A stretch of 64,000 bases of DNA from Ambrosia x helenae (taxonomy: Eukaryota; Streptophyta; Magnoliopsida; Asterales; Asteraceae): NCBI GenBank assembly GCA_030844895.1, contig CM061229.1, positions 108,126,975-108,190,974 of the forward strand, given 5' to 3'. Position 1 is the first letter of the stretch, and each line of letters opens with the position of its first letter. The position numbers were made by a program, and so were the translations under genes. Below are positions 35,701 through 44,632 of this stretch, piece by piece. The notes under the pieces are model-generated. The model searched no databases and was not told the origin of the DNA. It saw nothing but the letters and a program-made list of their open reading frames with translations.

Positions 35701-35788
35701 ATTCAAACGGTAAATCAACACTCTTTTCCTTCTTGGCTGCCTGTGAAGATGATCCAGCAGGAACACTCGCACTTTCCTGTTCAGACAT
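32756..35788 (-). CDS. Extra Copia gene, long frame (1,010 aa, unknown function)
   Basis: Starts at the ATG (35788) 7 nt after a strong 3' splice site (TTGTTTTGCAG|TTTAACAATG). N-terminal globular domain at about 30-280, of a kind common in Asteraceae retrotransposon-associated proteins; it has Trp-rich EFWTNAKMDFWEG and FLLYPRFLQM. Basic, nuclear-signal-like stretches are at 309-346 (DAKRKRQ, KKKISRRHKS). A coiled coil lies at about 540-625, a very acidic Ser/Asp/Glu region at 635-735 (a run of eight or more Asp), and a C-terminal folded part at 930-1010. No signal peptide or membrane helix, so it is not an envelope protein. It is uninterrupted although gag-pol of the same element is broken. 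Function unknown. Confidence 0.75.
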   Translation of the reverse strand: MSEQESASVPAGSSSQAAKKEKSVDLPFESAHNCCAYLGDVKKHTEFAGIIQFLKRSRVIDAIATPTIIYRDHQQEFWTNAKMDFWEGESSLVSTIQGELVIVSENDIREALKLEDAKTDPRELSWTEQRKCLLRMKYNGPITDGSLHKGKLCPQFKYLAHVIIHVFGSASGGYDLMRKSISSLMVALILNKPFNVSGMLMEHMLEPVRGLRSRKFLLYPRFLQMIFDAKYKKLKRDPKQIIVQEHMNLNTLARMKAYKGVPLNERPPMKNLFGHLIKIDYEDPGQDKVRHDNSGSDEDNPLHPVDPDAKRKRQVVNVGAKSGKGKEKEDEAEPVKKKISRRHKSMAKKGLHLVDEASVDSEETQEDERWDSDAETVKSTTPKATVAGESVSLNKSLEEQSTKSPIHLDETDVSLGLGSEDFPGSPKQGEKQKKPQYKKKEKVLRPMEKRARDIETLIAGKKLPPASSSKSPVATPATKKQKTTSGTEKEIELPVNEFNDALDRVLKKIKKGKLPAAAEASTPKVTVDSDVMNAVNQKLADMMKIINQQQAEIEQLRNNDKKMLDVVETSYENQETLEAKIKQLRKENKKLLKHEQRNTRRFITLKEENKKLKESNKNMDNLIKDLYSRAPQLQAGEEDKERDEEEVDFEPSDNEEEEDEELDDDAGNTSQKKKKDDGDDDGSDDNSGEGNSSASLDDDDDDDDTDKYKCEKRGSGKEEGGSSSKAPGGSVDDDTVFWNEKLRSLSDDDKKMYRQMLTDRVWTIDMTSRFPEIFESSDMIYALEYNDPDLEDGEVSAAMSKEILEGLAKQVGKTLEELLVDNQIPNLPEKEAGNHSDDRDVPVFEEVEIEDITSEEYPEYFKKNKDSGFAEFTDDLLKEAEKLAHEKSKRFIEEVFPGHDKPSTEQSDSLKELLRKLKEKEANRPKTEIQGSFYKLHNEMFKGRALGWKFVKQLKCVAVKWEKGILYFERYHDLKTLPYWAIRDVCRHQLTGSVNNHVAYFADRMSRESR

Positions 35789-35795
35789 TGTTAAA

Positions 35796-36401
35796 CTGCA
35801 AAACAAATCAAAACAAACATGTTAAAACGAACAAAATAAACAAAAATTTGAAAAAATAGGTTTTCAAATTCTACATTCGACCAAACGGTGGTTCGAATGT
35901 GAAATAGTAGGTTCGAATGTGAAAATCTGAGGGTTCGAATGTAAAACATTTTGAAAAATTTATTCATTCGACCATCTGATCTTCATTCGACCGTTTAAAC
36001 ATTCTCCTTCGCCCAAACTGTCACATTCGACCGTTTGTGATGGGGCGAAGGTGTCTGTTCATCTTCTTCAAATTTCAGAATTTGATTTTTATCGTTTTAA
36101 ACTGCCATTTTGATTTAGATAGCAACTAACACTAACGATTAGACTTTGCCAATGATCAATTTCACTAATCATTCATTGATTAGGTGTTTTAATTCAAAAA
36201 CTAGGGCTCGAAACTGTTAAAGAATCAATTAAACAATCTAATCATGATTAACCCAAAGTTTTTGCATATTCTCCCCTAAAACACTTAATCAATGAATCCT
36301 AATCAAAATAATCTACAATTAACACGTTTTAATCCATGTTTTAAGTCGGTTAGGGCACGGTTAGAAAAACAAGGATCAAAGACTGAAAGCTTGATAATAA
36401 C
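35796..36401 (-). other. Candidate leader intron of the extra gene
   Basis: On the minus strand a donor-like CAG|GTTATT at 36402/36401 and the acceptor TTGTTTTGCAG at 35806-35796 would remove about 606 nt of untranslated leader. The same CAG at 36402 could instead be an acceptor (TATTTGCAG). The intron interior holds TTCGACC/GGTTCGAA motifs (35,875-36,040). Confidence 0.4.
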
Positions 36402-36536
36402 CTGCAAATAATAGTGCAAAATGATTAGTGAAACACAACGAAGACAATGAAACAGGCTAGAAATCACGAGCAACAAGGTGACCCTATCTCTGAAAAATTT
36501 GAAAATTTTCGAATGGGGTTGAATGAGTAGAGATTG

Positions 36537-36735
36537 GGATATATAGGCTCCACATTCGACCGTTTGACTAGGTCGAATGTGATGCTTTTTCCACCTTCGA
36601 CCCTACTGAAAGGTTCGAATGTAGAAAAAGGGTTCGAATGTGAAAATTTCACATGAACACTCACATTCGACTGTTTAAAACATACGAATGAGCAGACAAA
36701 ATTCCACCTTCGACCCAACGAAGGGGCGAATGAAA
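36537..36735 (-). promoter_or_regulatory. LTR-like internal promoter before the extra gene
   Basis: On the minus strand a cluster of GGTCGAAGG, CATTCGAACC and CATTCGACC words (36,555-36,735) leads into GTCGAATGTGGAG and the TATA box CCTATATATCCC (36,536-36,547). The LTR shows the same order: GGTCGAAGG cluster, CGAATGTGCAG, then CCTATATAAGG. This suggests the extra gene has a promoter copied from, or evolved with, the U3 of the LTR. Confidence 0.5.
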
Positions 36736-38169
36736 CATGGAATTTTTGAAAATTTTACCAAATCTCAAAATCGAGTCCCGTTCAAAATATTTTTCAACTT
36801 TTAAGCATCCAAGAGTCATTATTTCTCATTTAAAGATTACAAAGCTCAAATGGTCCATCAAGTTTTAGAAAATCATTATCAACCACCATCAGCTATCAAA
36901 AATAAGATAGAAATGTAAAATCTTTTTGGATTTTCTAAAGTTTATGTAAAAAACACATAAAATCTTTTTGAGTTTTGCATTTTTGACGAGAAATATAAAA
37001 TGCGGAAATGTAAAGATAAAGCAGTAAATGTTTTGGGATTTCCAGTAAAGGGATCATATCAGTTATTGAGAAATCTGATCACACCGTTGATCTTTTTGAT
37101 TTATTATCATTAAAGACAATGTGTGATCTGGCAACTGCTGATATTGTGATCCACATAAACTCTCATGCAGACTTTTGTGCAGTGCTTTATACTGATACGA
37201 TTATTTATAGTATAAACTCAATTGACTGTGGTTCCCACGCACACGACATACTCCCGTATCAAGAAGTAAATGCACAAAGACTCATTTTAAAGCGTGATTA
37301 TGCTTTCGTCGTCTGTAAGTTACAAGATATGAGGCACAGAGGTATACAGGTCAGCAAATTAATGCAACAAAGTAACATGTGCACTCTACCAGGTTGAGGG
37401 TTGATATCAATCATGATGTGCATCAATGATTGGATACGAAGTAAAAGATAATCTATGATTATCATAATACATGGAAAGTTCCTCAATTCGGTAACTTTAG
37501 GATTTGGCATTAAAGCTCTTTTATAAATATACCCTATCTGATCTAGGTCCGTAATGACTTACAGCAGAAGATCAGAGAGGCTATCCCCAGACAACTAATA
37601 ACATAACGACCCAAAACCTCCGAGTTTTGTAAAAATACCCTATCAAACGAAATTACGGTACTAAGACCATATGCCCATGAGGAGTTCATCCACACAACAA
37701 TTCGTTTGATATGTATGTATCAGGCACACAGTAATAGGTCTACGAAGCCTATCAGCACATCACACAGACTCAGACACACGCCCTATATTGCATTACATTT
37801 CTTTAGAATATGTCAGATCCCCACTGATGTACTATCATTTCCCCTTTTTCTCCAGGAAATTATTTTGGGTTTTACTAATTTTTATGAATTTTTGAGTTTA
37901 CTGTTCCCAAGGATAAGCTGGAGCATTTCAAATATGTAACTGCCCAAGATATCGTTTGTTCACAGAAATCTGACGGCATTAATCTAAGGGAAGAAGATAT
38001 AGCAGTCAGCAATGTTTTTCTAATTTTTATAGCTTTTGAAATTTTTCAATGTTTTTGGATTTACTGAAAATATATTCTATCTAAAAATTGTAAAAACATA
38101 TTTTTGGATTTTTGTATTTTTCTGAAAAACAATAAAACTAAACTAAAAAGCGATAAACTGAGGTGGTGA
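36736..38169. other. Spacer between pol and the extra gene
   Basis: AT-rich, about 1.4 kb, no convincing gene. The short frame at 37,119-37,397 has no domain. It may hold 3' processing signals for a gag-pol RNA. Confidence 0.4.
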
Positions 38170-40552
38170 TCAGTCTTGTTTTTCTTTAATACCATTAGCT
38201 TTCAAAAGATAGTCAAATCTAGATTTATCAAAAGCTTTGGTAAAAAGATCTGCACGTTGATAATCAGTGTGGATTTTGACCATATCGATCAACTCTTTAG
38301 CGTAACAATCACGAATAAAATGGTATTTGATCCGGATATGTTTAGCCTTTGAGTGATTTACTAAGTCTTTTGTTAATGCAATTGCGGCTTCATTATCACA
38401 GTAAATATGGGTTTTAAGAAATTGCAAACCGTAGTCCACCATCTGTTGTTGTATCCAAAGAACCTGTGAGCAGCAGCTCGATGCTGAAACGCATTCTGCT
38501 TCACATGTGGATAATGCAACTGCGGTCTGTTTCTTGCACTGCCAGGTCACGAGCCTGCTCCCCATAAACTGGCATCCAGCCGTTGTGGATTTGCTGTCTT
38601 TGTCACAGCCGCCCCAATCTGCATCACTAAAAGCGATTAGGTCAAAATTATCATCATTAGGGTACCATAGTCCTCTCGACGGACAACCCTTCAGATATCT
38701 AAGGATATGTTTGACAGCTGCAAGATGACTCTGTTTCGGCTTCGACTGATAACGTGCACAGAGACATGTGGCAAACATTATATCTGGTCTGGAGGCGGTG
38801 AGATACATCAGAGATCCGACGATTGCTTTGTATGTAAATGGATCAGTTAGCTCCCCCTTAGCGTCAACTCCAATCCCGTGATTAGGTTGTATTGGGGTAT
38901 CCATCGGCTTCGAATCATCCATCTGGAATCGGCTCAAGACTTCAGAAACGTATTTCGTCTGGTGAATAAAGATCCCCGTTGGTCTTTGGTCCACCTGCAA
39001 GCCTAGGAAAAACTGCATCTCTCCCATCGCGCTCATCTCGAACTTTTCTTGCATAACACGTTCAAATTCTCTGCAAAGAAGTTCGTTAGTAGAACCTAAT
39101 ATAATATCGTCAACATAAATCTGGACTAGAAGCAAGTCATCGCATGTTCGTTTAGTGAACAATGTGCAATCTACCAAACCTCGTTTGAATCCTTTGGAAA
39201 GAAGATACGTGCTCAGATCCTCATACCATTGCCTTGGAGCCTGGTGCAACCCGTAGAGAGTTTTGTTCAAAATGTAGACCTTATCCCGGTGAATAGGATC
39301 TTCAAAGCCTGGTGGTTGACCTACGTATACTTCCTCCTTGACCACACCGTAAAGAAACGCGCTCTTAACATCCATTTGATACACCTTAAATTTCTTGTAT
39401 GATGCAAACGCCAGAAACATTTGGATAGCCTCTAAGCGTGCAACAGGTGCATAAATCTCGTTGTAATCAATTCCTTCAACTTGATGAAATCCTTGTACAA
39501 CCAAACGAGCTTTGTTCCTTACGATCACTCCTCTATCATCCTTTTTGCATTTGAATACCCATTTAGTTCCAATCTTCTTTCGTCCTGGGGGCAAATCTAT
39601 CAGTGTCCATACACCAAGTTTCTGAAACTGCAATAACTCCTCTTGCATAGCCTCTACCCAAGCGTCATCCAAAAGAGCGTCCTTGTAAGTTCGCGGCTCA
39701 ACCTGCGAAACATAACAAGCAAAAGACCAGTCATTTTGAAAACCTGATTTTTGAATTTTGGCATATAAAGCAAGATTGCCATGGTTTTCTGGTGAGTTAG
39801 CATTTCGCAGTTGACCTCTTGTCATCACACTGCTACCAGGATCACCAATAACCTGCTCAATCGGGTGAATTCGATGTATCCGAGATTCCGGATAATCTGG
39901 TACTTGGACTCCCGTCTGAGTAGTTAAGTTTTCTGCAGAAACCAGATGATTACCCACATTCGATGATGAAGCACCATTTGTATTTGGGTTCATTGGTGGT
40001 GTTACTGTAGCATGATCTAAAATAGCTTCACTTGTAACATCATCATCGTCATCTTCAGATTCTGATGAATTTAAAGTTGTGGAAACTTCTTGGAATACCT
40101 CTTCTTCAACTACAGGAACATTGGTATCATTAGAAGCTGCTTGGGGGTTCACGGTGATCGGACGCACCAACGGTGATGTCACTGCGTTTTTGACCTCGTA
40201 ATATAAACGTAATACAGCCTCTTTAACCAAGCTATCTAGGTTGAATGATTCAAAGAAATCTTTGTAATCAAACATCCAGTCTGGACCGCTTCCCTGTACA
40301 TTCTGAGTATACCGTTGCACTTCAACGTTAGCCCACTCCTCGACTTGACGAGTTCGTTTGTTGAATACCCGTTTGAGCAGGGTCGCATATCCAACAAAGT
40401 ATCCTTCTTCAGCCTTCGGTGCGAACTTCTCAGATGGATTAAGCATAGTACAAGGAGCTCCAAACGGTTCTAGATACTCTAAATTCGGCTTCGACGATTC
40501 AACAGCTCATAAGAAGTTTTGCCAAACTTCTTCACCGTTAAAACACGATTAA
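38170..40552 (-). pseudogene. Copia pol: reverse transcriptase and RNase H
   Basis: Long open part 40446-38170 ends at a TAA after KEKQD. It carries the RT palm (KARLVVQGFHQ, YQMDVKSAFLYG, active-site YVDDIILG, FFLGLQV) and the RNase H region with DADWGGC, STCEAECVS and IYCDNEAAIAL, ending in the usual Copia tail (ADLFTKA). RT after integrase places it in the Copia superfamily. A frameshift near 40,480 separates it from the integrase, so the polyprotein cannot be made in one piece here. Confidence 0.93.
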
Positions 40553-41673
40553 GAGTATAACAAGCTGCGTAAATTGCTTCGTTCCAGAACATTACTGGAA
40601 GATTTGAGTCCGCAAGCATTGTTCTCGCCGTTTCTATTAGAGTCCTGTTTTTGCGTTCGACGACACCGTTCTGTTGTGGGGTATACAGAGCACTGTATTC
40701 ATGATGAATTCCTTTGTTTTCACAAGATCGTCCATCTGTGCATTCTTAAACTCCATCCCATTATCACTCCTAATTCTCTTGATCTTGAGACCATAGATAT
40801 TTTCCAATCGAGTGAACAGAACTTTCAAATTATCAAACGTGTCGCTCTTATGGTGTAAGCACATAACCCATGAAAATCTTGAAAAGTCATCAGTCACCAC
40901 AAGATAGTACAATTCTCCAGCATGACTTTTATGCTTGACCGGTCCGAACAGATCCATGTGCAAACGTTTAAGTAGCAATTCAACGGAATTGACTTTCTTT
41001 GGCTTATGGGATTGCTTGTGCTGCTTACCCTTCTTACAACTCACACACTTGTCATTTAAGTGAAAATGTTTAACGTTCACGCCTGTGACAAGTTCATTTT
41101 TCACCAATTGATTCATCTTTCGTAGGTGAATGTGTCCCATTCTCCTATGCCACATGATTGATTCCTTTTCAATAGCCTTGGAGAGAAAACACGTGACTTG
41201 GCCTTGTGTAATCATTGCTTTAGACATGTCGAGAATGTACAAGTTGTTCACTCTCGGCGCCTTTAACATCACCCACTCTTTTGGTAACTCGAATCCCGGC
41301 TTGAGTATGTAGCAAGATTTGTCATCAAAGAATACAGAAAATTGCTTATCACATATCTGACTGACACTGAGCAGATTGTAATCGATTTGCTTCACATAAG
41401 ATATCCTCTCAAAACTCACTATTCCATTACTGACACTACCCTCCATGGTAATATAACCTCCCTTGTTTCCTGCAAACGCTACATAACCTCCAATGATATT
41501 TCTGATATCGAATAGTAGCGAAAGATCCCCTGTCATGTGACCAGAAGCTCCACTGTCAACAATCCAAAGACTGCTCACAGGGCCAGCTGAAGCTCCCTGC
41601 ACATATCAAGTAAAGAATTAGATTTTTTGGGGGACCCAAGCCTGTTTGGTCTTGGGTCTTTGAACAGTTTGTT
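40553..41673 (-). pseudogene. Copia pol: protease and integrase
   Basis: Protease active site WIVDSGASGHMTG, then the integrase zinc-binding part (MWHRRMGHIH ... CVSCKKGK) and the catalytic core with HMDLFGPV and SDNGMEFKN. A frameshift near 40,723 moves the C-terminal integrase part (VERKNRTLIE text) into another frame. No start codon of its own is expected; it is part of the polyprotein that begins at 53,739. Confidence 0.92.
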
Positions 41674-44632
41674 TCAAAGATTAGATTTTTCACAAACAGT
41701 TTGATTTGAATCAATCTTTTTCTGATCACTCAAATCTTTTTCATTCTCTGATTTCACATTTTGTTGTGAAGTTGAAGCACCTTGAGAACCCTTTGGTGAC
41801 CAAGATTGTTCAGATCGTTTCAAGATCCGGATTTGAGATTTTGGGGTCTCAGCCGGTTTCTTTACTTCGTCTTTGAACGAAACTTTCTTGGTTACCTTCT
41901 CTGATTTAACAGAGACAGGTCCAACTGTTGGTTTAACAGCAGGTTTAACAGGAACCTTTTTCTTGTCAACAGTTGCGTTCACCATTGGTTTCTTAAGAGA
42001 TTTTTCAGTAGCTATCCGGTTACGACGATCATATGTCATCGGACGATTTTCCCTCTTTTGAAAATATCTGCTTTGATTATAAAAAGGTGCTGGTTGAGGA
42101 AAAAATCGTCTTTGTGGATAACAATGATTATCGACTGGACTTTCATACTTCTGCTTCATTTCCACCTCGGGCCTTTTGTGCCTTACGTACGGGAAGTGAG
42201 CAAGTAAATGCCCTCTCTCCCCGCACTTAAAGCACGCACGGTACTCTTCAAGGTTGTTCTTGGCATTCGACTTTGCATAACTAGTGATAGGATATTGATC
42301 ATCCACACACCTTCTTCTTAAACTCTCAAGAGCTGGGTCCTTTTAGTAAGTCGGCTCAAGAAAACCGTTTGACTTTTCTTTTGGTTTAATAAATTCTGTG
42401 ACATGGACCTTTGGTTCTTTAGGAACATCCAAATAAATTTTCTTTAAGATTTCTGGAGGTACATCATTTGTTCGCTCATGTTTTGGGAACCAAATGGTAC
42501 TCTCCTGCCAGATCTTCTCATTTTTTGAATAGTTGGCAAATTTTATTGGATATTCTTCATCAGAAATTATCTTATCGGATCCTTCCATCCGATAGAAAAT
42601 TTTAACAGGTTTATCACAAGATTCATTTTGCTTTTCATTTTTATTCTCATTTTTCTTCTCAATAGGCTTAACTGATTGATTCTTTCTATGAGCGTTAGCC
42701 ATGGGATGCACAATCTAAGATGGTGAAACAGGTTCAGTAGTGATTATGTGATTTTCATCAGGAATATCACACACCTTTTCAGGAACCTTCTCAGACTGTT
42801 CATCCTCTGAATCAGAATCATCATTTACAACAACTACACCTTCATCATTTCCCAATACAGGTCTAACATCAGAATAAGGGTCTCCCACACTAGAAGTGTT
42901 TGACTCGTCATCTGATGTAGAGTCAGATTTAACTGAGCTCTCCGGTGCTATTGAGTGCAAATTATGGTTTTCAAACAACACCGGAGCTGGGACAGCTTTG
43001 TAGTTTGCACTACTAGACTGTGAAGGCTCTTCTATTATATGATCAACAACATAAGCAATATGCTTATAACTCTCAAGTTTCTTGTTCACTTTTTCTGCAA
43101 AGCACTTGATGGTGGCCATTTCAAGTTTTGTGTTTTCTAAATCATTGATATAATTATTTATGGCCATTTGTTTCAAAGATAAAGTCTTTTTCAGTTCTGA
43201 AACATCTTTCTTATAACCATCAAGTACTCTGTTAAACTCTTTTGCTTCTTTTTGATAGGATTGACAGTTGATTTTAGCACTCTCAAGCTGAACCTTGAGT
43301 TGCTTATTCTCTTCTGTCAATTTATCACAAGCATTACAATGTTTAACACAAGTTGAATTTGAATTAGAAGCAGATTCAGTACTTACCTGTTTTGGAGGTT
43401 CTGTCATGGCCATCAATGCAAAGTGTGCTTCCTTCCCAGCGAAAAACTTTGAATAATCAATCCTGGTACAAACATCATCCACCATGCATGATTTCCGGGT
43501 CATCAAAAAGTCAGCTTCAGTAAGCAATTGGTCAATATCATCATCCAGTGAATTAACACTAGATTCAGAATCAGACTCACTCTCCTCATCAGAATAAGCA
43601 GAATCATACTGCTATGGAATATCAGAAACCGAATCAAGAATCATCCCAGACTTCTTCTCTGTACAATCATCACTCTCTTCATTCAACTCCTCGATCCTCA
43701 CCTCAGATATCTTTTCAGACACTAATTCCTCTTCAACCTCTACCGGCTCTTCCAAATTCATCTACTGTGCAACACAAGCCACATTCCCAGTTGTAATCTC
43801 TTCAACACCTAACTGCATCCCTGTCCAATCAAACCCTTCGTCTTTCTGTATCACCAAAGCTTGGTTTTGATTATCTGTTTGGGTTTGTGTGTTTAGTGTA
43901 GAAATAGGAATGATTGTTCGGTTTAAATTTTGTGGTGTTTGGTTTTGGTTTTGGTTTTGTTTTGTGTTTTGTCTAACAGTGTTATTTTGTTGGTTATTTT
44001 GTCGGTTTTGGTGGTTATGTTGTGGTTGAAAGCTTGAAATATTAGGACTTTGGTAAGATACCTGATTTTGGGTTTGACGGTTTTGGTAGTTAGAGTTGAA
44101 AGGATTTCTATTTCCCTGCTGAGCTGGTTGTGTACATTCTCTCTTAAAATGGCCTTTCTCGCCACAATTGAAACAAGTCACTTTGGCTTTGTTGAAGCCA
44201 TAAGTGGTGTTCGGAGAAGTAGAAAGATCAGTTCTTCCAGTTTTCTGGATGAAATCAGTAGCTCTCCTCATAATACTTACAAATGCCCATTGAATATCCA
44301 TGAGCTCCATCTCTTCTTTATCAATTTGTGCGTAGTCTTCATTGGTCAAGTTGTTATTACCAATTTGACTCGCAACAAGCCCATTATAAGATGCTACCAT
44401 GGCTGACACCAATGCTACGTGTTGTTGAGCAATCTCAACAGTAACATTGTTTAGGTTCGATGTCTCCAACACAATCGGGCTCTGATTTGTTTGACTTTGG
44501 TTGATTTGCATCGAGTTCATTTGAGGGATGTATGTTTGTTGTTGAGGTTGGTTAGCAGAATAACATGCTACTTGTTGTATGGGTGAAAATGGTGGAATAT
44601 AAGTTGTAGTAGGATATGATGGTGGGGTATAT
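41674..44632 (-). pseudogene. Copia gag, distal part, with stop codons
   Basis: Continues the gag cut at 52,680 by the non-autonomous insertion. A CCHC knuckle (CFNCGEKGHFKREC) lies near 44,170-44,130 and a second, altered one (CFKCGERGHLLAHFP, last Cys replaced) near 42,235. Between them is a Gln/Asn-rich then Ser/Asp/Glu-rich region with coiled-coil character. The frame is interrupted by in-frame stops near 43,761 (TAG), 43,612 (TAG), 42,712-42,715 (TAG) and 42,343 (TAA). At least two lie in C-A-G-rich codon context, as if C had changed to T. Confidence 0.85.

Noticed and set aside
32756..35788. Extra Copia gene as an envelope protein
   Set aside because: No signal peptide, no transmembrane helix and highly charged composition.
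37119..37397. 92-codon frame between Copia pol and the extra gene
   Set aside because: No domain, on the strand opposite to all element genes, and length compatible with chance.
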